A stretch of DNA of 64,000 bases from Prochlorococcus sp. AG-347-E23 (GCA_003281685.1 QCBH01000002.1:94373-158372); one strand, 5' to 3'. Numbered from the stretch's first letter, positions 49,466 to 57,965 are shown. Notes: generated from the letters alone by a model not told the origin. Numbers and translations are program-made.

Positions 49466-50960
49466 AATTTTCTATACCTTTTGAAGCTAGAATTTGCCTT
49501 GAAACCATTAATGCAGACTGACTAACACCTGCAGTCCCCTCTCCTGGATAAATAGAATCTCCACATAGCCATAAACCTTCAAAAGGTGTCCTACTTGATA
49601 ATCCAAACAAACCAAAAATATTTGGATTTTGTCCAAGACCGCCAACTATTCCATTAGGTCTTTTTGTCCATTTTTCAAAGCCCAATGGAGTTGCTAATTC
49701 CCTATGTAGCCAATTTTCAGGGTCAATATCAAATTTACTTTCCAATTCAAGCGATATTTTTTTCATGAAACTATTTTTCTTCTTTAAATAAGTTTGTTTA
49801 TCTAGATCAAACCAATCTTTTGTCTTGGTAAAGATACTCGCTATTAAAGTGACCTCACCTTTTGGTGCTCTTCCATCACCATCATCACTAATTGATACAA
49901 ATAACGAACAAAATTCTTTCGAAACAAATTGATAATGATTGGAGAATGTTTTTTTAATATGTTCTTTTTTTAATGCTGAATAAAAAACTAAAGCTCCACT
50001 TGGATCAGACAAATTAATAAGTCGATTTTTATAATTTTTTTTTCTTTTTAAAAGATCTTTCAAATGCTTGAGCAAAGATTGTGGAGGAGGGGTATAAATT
50101 ACATCTTTTGCTAGGTAAGTAAAAGATTTTTTTTTCGAATTAGCAGATACTTTCCAACACATATTTACGTCGTCAAAATTTATAGAATTAACTTCTTGTC
50201 CAAAAATTAAATTAACTCCAGTTTTAATCAATGAACTTTCTAATGATTCACTTAAAGACTGCATAGATTTTTTAAGATGCCACAGACCATGTGGTTGTTG
50301 ACACATCTGAAGAACAGTAGATCCATATAATGCTGCAGTATTATAGACGTCCTCTTGAGAATAAAGTTTTAGTTGAAGATTTAAGAATTTAATCAAACGC
50401 TCATTATTGGATAATCCACATATCCGCAGTAAATCAAAAATAGTAGATTTAAGTAAAATACCTGTGACTAGGTTTGAAGGTACTAGTGCTTTAAGAAGTT
50501 GAGAAAAATCCCAAAAATTTCTTATTGGCAATACAGGATTATTATTAGCAAAAATCCAATTACTTTCATGTATGAGGGAACAAAGTTTCCAAAATCTTTG
50601 ACTCCCAGGAAACTGCATTTCTCGTTCAGCAATCCATTTACTTTTTTCATACCAAATAGGTATAGGATTACTACCATCATTTAAATCAACAATGCAAGCA
50701 GGGTCTAAAATTGTGGCTTCTGGGGAGGGAATATCTAAAAAATCAAAAATTCTAGAATGTATACCTCCCTTCTCTAAACCAGCAACCTGAGTTGCTCCAA
50801 CATCAAAAATATAATTTTTTCTTTTAAAAGTACCAGCACATCCTCCGGCTTGAGTATGAGATTCAATTAAAGTCACTGATAAGCCTTGTTTTGATAAAAT
50901 CGCTGCAGAAGTTAGTCCTGCTATCCCGGCTCCTACAACAATAACTTCAGACTTTCTCAT
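49455..50960 (-). CDS. FAD-dependent carotenoid desaturase/isomerase (CrtD/CrtISO type)
   Basis: The 501-residue flavoprotein starts with the FAD dinucleotide fold VIVVGAGIAGLTSAAILSKQ. It has RKNYIFDVGATQVAGLEKGG, the FPGSQRFW segment and the C-terminal FAD loop FEGLWLCGDSIYPGEGTAGV. These match the CrtISO/CrtD branch of the phytoene-desaturase superfamily. Both carotene isomerisation and 3',4'-desaturation are known in the group, so I give no symbol. The N-terminus fits the CrtD-like (slr1293-type) proteins. The start is 4 nt from the divergent fructosamine-kinase gene. Confidence 0.8.
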   Translation of the reverse strand: MRKSEVIVVGAGIAGLTSAAILSKQGLSVTLIESHTQAGGCAGTFKRKNYIFDVGATQVAGLEKGGIHSRIFDFLDIPSPEATILDPACIVDLNDGSNPIPIWYEKSKWIAEREMQFPGSQRFWKLCSLIHESNWIFANNNPVLPIRNFWDFSQLLKALVPSNLVTGILLKSTIFDLLRICGLSNNERLIKFLNLQLKLYSQEDVYNTAALYGSTVLQMCQQPHGLWHLKKSMQSLSESLESSLIKTGVNLIFGQEVNSINFDDVNMCWKVSANSKKKSFTYLAKDVIYTPPPQSLLKHLKDLLKRKKNYKNRLINLSDPSGALVFYSALKKEHIKKTFSNHYQFVSKEFCSLFVSISDDGDGRAPKGEVTLIASIFTKTKDWFDLDKQTYLKKKNSFMKKISLELESKFDIDPENWLHRELATPLGFEKWTKRPNGIVGGLGQNPNIFGLFGLSSRTPFEGLWLCGDSIYPGEGTAGVSQSALMVSRQILASKGIENFSL

Positions 50961-50964
50961 TAAA

Positions 50965-51843
50965 ATGCAAAAAATATCCCATATTGAAATTAACGAAATT
51001 TGTGAGGAATTAGGTGAAACCTATCCAAAAAGTATTGAACAAGTAAATGGTGGTGATATTCATAGTGCCTGGCGAATAGAATTCTCAAACAAAAAGTTAT
51101 TCCTTAAAAGAAACATTAGAAACAAAAAATTTCTTGAATTTGAGAAATATTGCCTTCAAAATTTGAGAAAATTTATTAATCAAGAAAACTTAGTTATTCC
51201 TGAAGTTATTGCATATAAAAATATAAAAAACGTAGAGATTCTTTTAATTGAATGGATAGATATGCATATTTTTGACCAAAAAAAGCTTGGGAAAGGTTTA
51301 GGTGAATTGCACTTAAAATCAGCTGATTCTAATCCCAAAATGTTTGGGTTTCCAGTTGAGGGTTTTATCGGAACAACAGATCAGAAGAAAGGCTTGGTAG
51401 ATAATTGGACAGATTGTTTTTTAAACTTAAGGATAATACCTCAATTATTAATACTTAATTCGAAGATTTTAGATAAAGAAACTAAAAATAAAGTTCAAGA
51501 AAAAATTAAATCAGAGTTGCTGAATCACAAACCAGTAAATTCTCTAGTTCATGGTGATTTGTGGTCAGGCAATGCAGGAATGGACAAAAGTGGAAAGGGG
51601 GTTATATTTGACCCGGCATCATGGTGGGCAGACAATGAAGTTGATATAGCTATGTCAAAATTATTTGGAGGTTTTAGAAAAGAATTTTATGAAGAATACC
51701 ATAGAATTTTTCCAATAAAAAACGGCTTTGAAAAAAGAATTATTATTTATAATTTTTACCACATATTGAATCATGCCAATATGTTTGGCGGAGGTTACTC
51801 AAAACAAGTTAAAGATTACGTAAGAGCAATACTAAATATGTGA
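50965..51843 (+). CDS. Fructosamine/ketosamine-3-kinase family protein
   Basis: The 292-residue protein has the aminoglycoside-phosphotransferase-like kinase fold: KKLFLKRNIRNKKFLEFEKY (ATP-lysine region), LGELHLKSADSNPKMFGFP, and the catalytic SLVHGDLWSGNAGM with Asp, followed by IFDPASWWADNEVDIAM with the metal Asp. Family members phosphorylate sugar adducts on protein lysines as part of deglycation. The start is 4 nt from the start of the divergent CrtD-like gene. It converges with the CAAD gene. Confidence 0.85.
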   Translation: MQKISHIEINEICEELGETYPKSIEQVNGGDIHSAWRIEFSNKKLFLKRNIRNKKFLEFEKYCLQNLRKFINQENLVIPEVIAYKNIKNVEILLIEWIDMHIFDQKKLGKGLGELHLKSADSNPKMFGFPVEGFIGTTDQKKGLVDNWTDCFLNLRIIPQLLILNSKILDKETKNKVQEKIKSELLNHKPVNSLVHGDLWSGNAGMDKSGKGVIFDPASWWADNEVDIAMSKLFGGFRKEFYEEYHRIFPIKNGFEKRIIIYNFYHILNHANMFGGGYSKQVKDYVRAILNM

Positions 51844-51849
51844 TCTTTA

Positions 51850-52215
51850 CTAACCTAAATATGTCTTCTTGAGATTTTGTACCTTATCTAAAACAGCATC
51901 ACGATTTTCACTGGTACGAAGATTTTGCCAGCTCCATTGACCCACAACGATTACGCCTAAAAGTTCTAGTAAACCAGGAAGGATTGGGAAAAAGTTTATC
52001 GTGTCAATGACAACTTTAATTATTATCTGAGCTATTACGACAACAGCAATTATGCCTGCCGCCTTGCCGTACTTACCCATTTGCGTCCAATCAACATTAC
52101 CAAGCGTTTCGTTGACTTTTCCCATAACATCAGAGTATTTCTCTGAAAAACTTTTGGTTTCTGAGCTTGTATCGGAGCCGGAGTCTTGATTTGACTCTGG
52201 AGTGTTTTCACTCAT
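51850..52215 (-). CDS. CAAD-domain protein (CURT1/thylakoid curvature type)
   Basis: The 121 residues have an acidic Ser/Asp-rich N-terminus (about residues 1-30), two hydrophobic helices (AAGIIAVVVIAQIIIKVVI and LPGLLELLGVIVVGQWSW) and a C-terminal amphipathic segment ending LKKTYLG. This is the layout of the cyanobacterial CAAD / plant CURT1 family, which shapes thylakoid membranes. Oligomer formation and membrane bending are known for plant relatives and inferred here. Confidence 0.82.
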   Translation of the reverse strand: MSENTPESNQDSGSDTSSETKSFSEKYSDVMGKVNETLGNVDWTQMGKYGKAAGIIAVVVIAQIIIKVVIDTINFFPILPGLLELLGVIVVGQWSWQNLRTSENRDAVLDKVQNLKKTYLG

Positions 52216-52509
52216 GAATTCAGTAAACTTAATATATGAACCAGACAGTATCGGAAAAAACGTCTGTTGACTACCTTTTTGTTGTGCAAAATTCCGAACC
52301 GAAACATTTTGTATTTTTTTAGAAGCATTGGTAGATATAGTTTCTGAAGATATTTAAACTTAAAATTGATTTATAAAAACTTCACATTATCGTCTAGTTC
52401 TAACAAAAACATTAAAAAATCACAATAATAAAAAAAATTTAAAAGGCTAAAATTTTTATTTTAATTATTATGTTTTCATAGTTTAGCTCGCAAAAATTAA
52501 AGGATCGAA
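52216..52509. other. 294-nt divergent gap CAAD / moeB-like
   Basis: No gene or RNA could be recognised. The sequence is very AT-rich with A and T runs. TTTTAATTATTATG-type tracts lie shortly before the moeB-like start and AAAGGA at 52499 is a fair ribosome site. Promoters for both divergent genes must be here but I cannot pick them. Confidence 0.35.
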
Positions 52510-53655
52510 ATGTACAAAGATATCAAATTTAATTTCTTAAACTCTGATGAAGAAGAAAGATATCAAAAACATTTCTCTCTCAAAGAGATAGGTTATGAGG
52601 GTCAACTAAATCTTAAAAATAGCTCAGTATTATGCATTGGAGCAGGTGGACTAGGGTCTTCCGTTTTGCTTTATTTAGCAGCAGCAGGAATTGGGAGAAT
52701 TGGAATAGCTGATAATGATCAAGTTGAAAAGTCTAATCTCCAGAGACAGATAATTCATGAAACAAACACTATTGGCAATTTAAAAATTGATTCTGCCAGG
52801 GAAAGAATTAAAAAATTTAATCCTAATTGTAAAATATTAACCTTTTCAGAGAGAATTAATCCTAAAAATGTCCTTAAATTGATACAGGAGTTTGATGTTA
52901 TTTGTGATTGCTCGGATAATTTTGGCACAAGGTATTTAATAAATGATTCATGCCTCATATTAAATAAACCCCTAGTGTTTGGCAGTGTCCAAGGATTTGA
53001 AGGGCAAGTGAGTGTATTCAATTTATATAAAAGTAGTCCTAATTTAAGAGACTTACTTCCAGAATCACCTTCAAAAAATGCTGTGCCTAGTTGTGCAGAA
53101 TACGGCATTATAGGTGTTTCAACAGGTTTAATAGGAATTCTTCAGGTAAATGAAATTATCAAAATCATTTTGAAAAAAGGTGAAATTTTAGATGGGCAGA
53201 TTTTAATTTTTGATTTATTGAATATGAACATGAAAAAATTACATCTCAAAGGTGATCATTTAAATAAACGAATAAAAAATCTATCTCAGTTTGAAAGTTT
53301 TTATGATAGCGATGAAAATTGTGAGAGAAATAATGAAATCAAAAGCATCAATGCTTATGACTTTAATAGCTTATACAAAACAAAACCGAACAAAATTCTT
53401 TTAATTGATGTTAGAGAAAATGAAGAATTTTCTACTTTTTCCATAGAGGGATCCATATCAATTCCCTTAAGTCATTTGAACCAAGAATCTGACTTAAGAT
53501 TTATTCAAAAAGAAAGTTTAATTAAAGAGGTTTTTACTATATGTAAATCGGGGAAACGTTCTGAAAAAGCATCAAGAATCTTGTCTAAATTCAAAATAGA
53601 GTCAAAATCTATTGAGGGCGGCATTGAAAAGGTAAAAAAAATATTGTGCAATTAA
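52510..53655 (+). CDS. moeB: MoeB/ThiF-type adenylyltransferase with rhodanese domain
   Basis: The 381-residue E1-like enzyme adenylates the C-terminal glycine of a ubiquitin-like sulfur carrier and transfers sulfur. Residues about 25-245 are the ThiF/MoeB domain with VLCIGAGGLGSSVLLYLAAA and NLQRQIIHETNTIGNLKI. Residues about 290-380 are a rhodanese domain with LLIDVRENEEF and active-site Cys in CKSGKRSEKAS. The CxxC pairs that bind zinc in MoeB are absent (SSPNLRDLLPESP occupies the usual place of the first). Prochlorococcus high-light strains generally lack molybdopterin use, so the true partner may be ThiS or another carrier. Confidence 0.88.
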   Translation: MYKDIKFNFLNSDEEERYQKHFSLKEIGYEGQLNLKNSSVLCIGAGGLGSSVLLYLAAAGIGRIGIADNDQVEKSNLQRQIIHETNTIGNLKIDSARERIKKFNPNCKILTFSERINPKNVLKLIQEFDVICDCSDNFGTRYLINDSCLILNKPLVFGSVQGFEGQVSVFNLYKSSPNLRDLLPESPSKNAVPSCAEYGIIGVSTGLIGILQVNEIIKIILKKGEILDGQILIFDLLNMNMKKLHLKGDHLNKRIKNLSQFESFYDSDENCERNNEIKSINAYDFNSLYKTKPNKILLIDVRENEEFSTFSIEGSISIPLSHLNQESDLRFIQKESLIKEVFTICKSGKRSEKASRILSKFKIESKSIEGGIEKVKKILCN

Positions 53656-53671
53656 TAATTTTTAAGAAAAT

Positions 53672-54832
53672 TTAGTAGTCTACACCTCTTTTTAAGTCAA
53701 CTCCAACATTTGCATAATGCTTATGACAAACCATTTCAGAGTAAACATCAGCGAGCTTAAAGTATGAAGGTTCATTTTTACACCTGCCAGTAATGACAAC
53801 TTCTGTCTCTGCTGGTTTTTTTAAGAGCGTTTGATGTATTGATTCCACAGGTAGCAGCTCTAAATCAACAGTTGGATTCAATTCATCTAAAATAATTGTT
53901 TTATACAAACCTGACAAAATAGCAGCTTTAGCAATTTCCCATGCTCTTTCAGCCTCAACATAATCAATTGGTTGTTGCTGACCTCTCCATACGATGGCAT
54001 CTCTGCCTGAACGCAGATGATCTACTAAATGGGGGTAACTCTCTCTTAAAGCTTCTATGGCAGCATCTTCGGTATAACCATTCCCACCCTTTAACCACTG
54101 TAATATTAAAACTCTATGACTTTTATCTTGAGATATTCCTTTACCAATAGCTTGAAGAGCTTTACCAAGTGCACTTGTTGATTTACCCTTTCCTTCGCCT
54201 GTATAAATCTCAATTCCACCACTAGAAGTACTTTGTCTGTTTAGTTTTGCTAAGTCTCCTTTCAAACGTGGTCTCATTTCTGAATGGAGTTGAGATATTC
54301 TTACCAAAGAGGGAGGAGCTGCCCTACCTGTGATAATTATTTCTAATCCATCTGGACGATTTTGAAGAGAGTCAACCACTTCGTTGATATCAAGCATTCC
54401 TAAATCAAGAACTGGGTTCAACTCATCTAGTACAACTACAGAATAAAGAGAACTAGCAATTGCTCCTTTAGCAATATTCCAACCTCTCTCTGCCTCACCG
54501 ATATCAAATTTTGAGACTTGTTCAGCAGTAAAAAATTCAGATCTTCCTGTCCTTACATGGTCAATTAAATGTGGAAAGCCTCTTTGTAAAGCCTCTATCG
54601 CCGAATCCTCGTCATATGGCCTCTCAGGACCTTTTAAAAATCTTAGAAGTAAAACTCTTGACTGTCTTTTTTCGCATATTCCTAATCCTATTGTCCTAAG
54701 AACTACTCCTAAAGCAGCCTGGCTTTTACCCTTACCCTCTCCATCATAAATATGTAATTGACCTTTTGATCTTTCTTGACTGTCACTTGCTGTGACAATT
54801 CCAATTCCTCTATTTTTACTCGTATTCGTCAA
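53672..54832 (-). CDS. cobO: Tandem corrinoid adenosyltransferase (CobO/BtuR-like, duplicated)
   Basis: The 386-residue protein is made of two CobO/BtuR-type domains. Domain 1 (about 20-200) has IYDGEGKGKSQAALGVVLRT and VVVLDELNPVLDLGML. Domain 2 (about 205-370) has IYTGEGKGKSTSALGKALQA and IILDELNPTVDLELL. Both P-loops (GEGKGKS) and both DELNP motifs are intact. CobO adds the 5'-deoxyadenosyl group to cob(I)yrinic acid a,c-diamide. One domain might act structurally. It belongs with the cbiG-cbiH gene in cobalamin synthesis. Confidence 0.88.
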   Translation of the reverse strand: MTNTSKNRGIGIVTASDSQERSKGQLHIYDGEGKGKSQAALGVVLRTIGLGICEKRQSRVLLLRFLKGPERPYDEDSAIEALQRGFPHLIDHVRTGRSEFFTAEQVSKFDIGEAERGWNIAKGAIASSLYSVVVLDELNPVLDLGMLDINEVVDSLQNRPDGLEIIITGRAAPPSLVRISQLHSEMRPRLKGDLAKLNRQSTSSGGIEIYTGEGKGKSTSALGKALQAIGKGISQDKSHRVLILQWLKGGNGYTEDAAIEALRESYPHLVDHLRSGRDAIVWRGQQQPIDYVEAERAWEIAKAAILSGLYKTIILDELNPTVDLELLPVESIHQTLLKKPAETEVVITGRCKNEPSYFKLADVYSEMVCHKHYANVGVDLKRGVDY

Positions 54833-54875
54833 TTGAACAAAATTAATATGTTTTAATCTAAGATATAGATAATAT

Positions 54876-54917
54876 TATTATTAAAGATTTAATAATAAAT
54901 TCAACCTATTCATAGGT
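54876..54917. promoter_or_regulatory. Two palindromes in the cobO/larE gap
   Basis: TTATTATTAAA-GA-TTTAATAATAA is a perfect 11-bp inverted repeat at 54876-54899 and ACCTAT-TC-ATAGGT is a perfect 6-bp one at 54904-54917. The second lies 24 nt before the larE ATG. Both could be operators in the divergent promoter region. Confidence 0.4.
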
Positions 54918-54941
54918 AATTTGAATTTTAAAGTAATTAGT

Positions 54942-55766
54942 ATGTTCAATCAACTAGAAATTCTTTCTGATGAACAAAGTAAAAAGCTTTATACAATTAG
55001 AAGTTACATTAAGAATCTTGGTAGTGCTTGTATTGCTTATTCAGGAGGAGTTGACAGTACATTAGTAGCATCATTAGCATTTGAGCAATTAGGTTACAAA
55101 GCAATAGCAATAACTGGAGTTTCTCCTGCATTAGCCAATACCCTTCGGGATGAAGCAAGAAGTCAAGCAAAATGGATTGGAGTAAAGCATTTAGAAATTA
55201 AAACATCAGAATTAGACCAATCAAGTTATAGTCAAAATCCTAAGGATAGGTGCTTTGCATGCAAAAAAGAGCTTCACAAACATACAACCTACCTCTCTAC
55301 AAAACTTAATTGCGAGATTGTTCTTGATGGGGTCAATCTAGATGATCTTAAAGATTACAGACCAGGTATACAAGCCTCAAAACAAGCAGGAGTTGTCTCT
55401 CCCCTTGCAAAATTTAAATTCTCAAAACAAGACATTAGAGATATATCAAGAGCACTAGGTTTTCCATGGTGGGACAAACCTGCTCAACCTTGCTTATCAT
55501 CAAGATTTCCTTATGGCTTTGAAATAACTAGTGAGAGACTAAAAATGGTTGAGAAGGCAGAAGAATACCTTAAAAAAGGTGGATTATCGGAGGTTAGAGT
55601 TAGGTGCCAAGGATCAACTGCAAGAATAGAAATTCCTCAAGATGAATTAAAGCATTTTTTTAACAAATATAACTTAAGTGAGCTAGTGAAATATTTTTCT
55701 AATTTAGGATTTAATTGCACAAGCCTAGATCTTGAAGGACTAATAAGCGGCAAATTAAATAGGTAA
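54942..55766 (+). CDS. larE: LarE-like ATP-dependent sulfur transferase (PP-loop)
   Basis: This 274-residue PP-loop ATPase starts at the ATG 54942 (MFNQLEILSDEQSKKLYTIR). The upstream TTG at 54921 would add seven residues and is less likely. The PP-loop motif is AYSGGVDSTLVASLAFEQLG, and CFACKKELHK has the Cys that donates sulfur in LarE. LarE builds the nickel-pincer cofactor of lactate racemase, but no larA, larB or larC is in this window, so the acceptor is uncertain. It converges with speD (8 nt). Confidence 0.8.
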   Translation: MFNQLEILSDEQSKKLYTIRSYIKNLGSACIAYSGGVDSTLVASLAFEQLGYKAIAITGVSPALANTLRDEARSQAKWIGVKHLEIKTSELDQSSYSQNPKDRCFACKKELHKHTTYLSTKLNCEIVLDGVNLDDLKDYRPGIQASKQAGVVSPLAKFKFSKQDIRDISRALGFPWWDKPAQPCLSSRFPYGFEITSERLKMVEKAEEYLKKGGLSEVRVRCQGSTARIEIPQDELKHFFNKYNLSELVKYFSNLGFNCTSLDLEGLISGKLNR

Positions 55767-55774
55767 AATTGTAT

Positions 55775-56209
55775 TTAAACAAATGTTCTGATCTGTTTAG
55801 AGACCGACGAAGGTGGATTTCGCTCAATGACACGCAAAGTATGTTCTTTAGCCATTAAAGATTCAATCAAATATTGACTAGCTAGTTCAGGCATCATATT
55901 TTGACCACATGTAAAAATATCGACTGCAGAATAATTAGATTCAGGCCAACTATGTATTGAAATATGAGATTCAGCCAGTAATGCAATTGCCGTAACCCCA
56001 TGAGGGTCGAATTTATTACTTATCAAATTCAAAACAGTTGCATTTGCCAATTTAGCGGCTCTATTTAAAGTACATCGCAAAAAGGATTCATCATTTATTT
56101 TTTCGAAATCGCATCTATAAAGTTCCAACAAAAGGTGTTTACTTTGATAACTTAAATTTTGATCATTAGAAAACGAACTTAAAATTTGATTTTTTTTGTG
56201 GATTTCCAT
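55775..56209 (-). CDS. speD: S-adenosylmethionine decarboxylase proenzyme
   Basis: This pyruvoyl enzyme makes decarboxylated AdoMet, the aminopropyl donor for spermidine. The self-cleavage Ser lies in IALLAESHISIHSWPESNYS (Glu-Ser bond), giving beta and alpha chains, and AVDIFTCGQ holds the conserved Cys. The 144 residues include a slightly extended N-terminus. It is 52 nt from the recF stop on the same strand. Confidence 0.95.
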   Translation of the reverse strand: MEIHKKNQILSSFSNDQNLSYQSKHLLLELYRCDFEKINDESFLRCTLNRAAKLANATVLNLISNKFDPHGVTAIALLAESHISIHSWPESNYSAVDIFTCGQNMMPELASQYLIESLMAKEHTLRVIERNPPSSVSKQIRTFV

Positions 56210-56261
56210 TTAAGAATTTATATGAATTCAAGATTAGCTAAAAATCATGATTTATTTTTAA

Positions 56262-57353
56262 TTATAAGTGAATCATTTGTGAAGAGCCTAAGAATGACTG
56301 ATTAAATTTATCTAAATGTGTCGCACTTATAAAACATTGACTATTTTTGCCAACAGAATTTAATAACAAATTTTGCCTGGTTAAATCTAACTCCGCTAAG
56401 ACATCATCCAAGATAAGTATTGGAGGGACATTTAGTGTTTTAGTTAATAGATCTAGTTCAGCCATCTTTAAAGCCAAGATAAAAGTCCTTTGCTGTCCTG
56501 ATGAACCATATTTTCTTACTGAAACGTCATTAATTAGAAACTCAAAATCATCACGATGAGGGCCGAAATTACATTTACCAGTTAATGCTTCTGTTGAACG
56601 CTGATTAAATAGTTGTTCTGCTATTTTTTTACTAATAACTTCTTCTTCTTCTTCTTCTGGACTTATATTTTGTATCCCAGAAAGATAATTTATGCTTATT
56701 TGCTCTGTAGATTTACTTAAACGATTATGCCAATATTCAACATATGGTTGTATTTTTAATAAAGCTCTTCTTCTTCGCCTAAAAATTCTTGTACTTATTA
56801 TTGACATTTGAATATCAAAGCTTTCAACAATATCTGAGGATTGTGTTTTCAAGAAAGTTTCCGAACGCCAAAAATGACTTCTTTGCTTTAAGAGCCTGTT
56901 AAACCTACTTATAAGATCTAAGTATACTGGTTCAAGCTGAGATACAACTTTATCAATCCATGTTCTTCGATAACTGGGTTCACTCCTAACAATATCTATA
57001 TCATTAGAGCAGAAACATACACTCCGAATATAATTCTTTATTTCACTCTGTTTTTTTAAGATTGATTCATTGACGTAGATTCTTTTAGAGCCTTTTCGGA
57101 ATAAATTTAACTTTAAATCGTCTTTAAAATTTATTTGTCCTATGACTACTGCCATATCGCTGTCATTCTCTATTAAATCTTTATCGCTTAATGCTCTATT
57201 AGATTTTAATTGACTTAAAAATTCAACCGATTCAAGTAAATTTGACTTGCCAATACCATTACAACCAAGAACAATTGCTCTTTGCTCTTTTAGATCAATT
57301 TCAAAACTTTTATGGTTTCGAAAATTTTTAATTTTTAATTTATTTAAAAAAAT
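56262..57353 (-). CDS. recF: DNA replication and repair protein RecF (start corrected)
   Basis: RecF is an SMC/ABC-type ATPase that loads RecA at gaps. The track frame starts at M57155 and lacks the P-loop, but the minus frame is open upstream and encodes IFLNKLKIKNFRNHKSFEID and Walker A GCNGIGKSN. From the ATT at 57353 the protein would be 363 residues, the normal RecF length. Further motifs are SGQQRTFILALKMAEL (ABC signature) and ILDDVLAELD (Walker B). There is no ATG, GTG or TTG between the upstream stop and the P-loop. An ATG at 57370 is 1 base out of frame at an A8T7 tract (see findings). Confidence 0.85.
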   Translation of the reverse strand: MFLNKLKIKNFRNHKSFEIDLKEQRAIVLGCNGIGKSNLLESVEFLSQLKSNRALSDKDLIENDSDMAVVIGQINFKDDLKLNLFRKGSKRIYVNESILKKQSEIKNYIRSVCFCSNDIDIVRSEPSYRRTWIDKVVSQLEPVYLDLISRFNRLLKQRSHFWRSETFLKTQSSDIVESFDIQMSIISTRIFRRRRRALLKIQPYVEYWHNRLSKSTEQISINYLSGIQNISPEEEEEEVISKKIAEQLFNQRSTEALTGKCNFGPHRDDFEFLINDVSVRKYGSSGQQRTFILALKMAELDLLTKTLNVPPILILDDVLAELDLTRQNLLLNSVGKNSQCFISATHLDKFNQSFLGSSQMIHL

Positions 57354-57430
57354 TTTTTTTGTGCATTCATTAATTAAATTAGCTAAGTTTAAAATATTTA
57401 GATTTTCTTTAAAGAAATTGAAAAATTAAA

Positions 57431-57504
57431 GGGCATGTAGCTCAGTTGGATAGAGCATCAGATTCCGATTCTGAGAGTCGGGGGTTCGAATCCCTCCATG
57501 CTCG
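57431..57504 (+). tRNA. trnR-CCG: tRNA-Arg (anticodon CCG)
   Basis: GGGCATG pairs with CATGCTC (one G-U), discriminator G. The D arm is GCTCAGTTGGATAGAGC, the anticodon stem TCAGA/TCTGA encloses TTCCGAT, giving CCG, and the T arm is GGGGGTTCGAATCCCTC. Length is 74 nt. CCA is not encoded. It is between recF and the GNAT gene. Confidence 0.96.
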
Positions 57505-57515
57505 TTACATTATTT

Positions 57516-57962
57516 TTATAGTTTATATCCCATTACTCTTATTCCGTTTGGATCTAGAATAAATCCATTTTCCTCTAAACTTATAAACGAAGATACTGGG
57601 GCCTGCACAGAAATACTGCATCCAGGCATTTCTCTATTTATCTTCTCAAGAGTTACTTGAAGCAATATTGAATAATAAAGTTGCTGATTATTACCTGGCA
57701 ATGCACTTAAATTCCACAAGTTAGCGTTCAACCCCCTGTCGGACGTAACCCTTACAAACCCATATAATTTATTTTTTAATTTACTCTGTATGGTAAAAAA
57801 GAAATTACTTTTCTCAATAGCCTCAGAAAGAGGTTTTATTGGAAATGTCTCACAACCACAATTCGCTAAAAGTTTGTTAACTTCTTTGGCTAATGGGATT
57901 TGAGAAGAGTTAACAAAAAAACCTTCTGGAAGAACAAGTTTTTTTTTAGAAAAATATTGCAA
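57516..57962 (-). CDS. GNAT-like N-acetyltransferase
   Basis: The 148 residues look like a compact GNAT acyltransferase: an EVNKLLANCGCETFPIKPL start helix, KNKLYGFVRVTSDRGLNANL as the beta4 region, and VQAPVSSFISLEENGFILDP as the C-terminal half. The QxxGxG/A acetyl-CoA loop is not clear, so activity is unproven. The start is 3 nt after the ppc stop, so it is in one transcript with ppc. Confidence 0.7.
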   Translation of the reverse strand: MQYFSKKKLVLPEGFFVNSSQIPLAKEVNKLLANCGCETFPIKPLSEAIEKSNFFFTIQSKLKNKLYGFVRVTSDRGLNANLWNLSALPGNNQQLYYSILLQVTLEKINREMPGCSISVQAPVSSFISLEENGFILDPNGIRVMGYKL

Positions 57963-57965
57963 TTA

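Noticed and set aside
57247-57429. Plus-strand 60-aa ORF upstream of tRNA-Arg
   Set aside because: It lies over the conserved 5' end of recF on the other strand and has no family signal.
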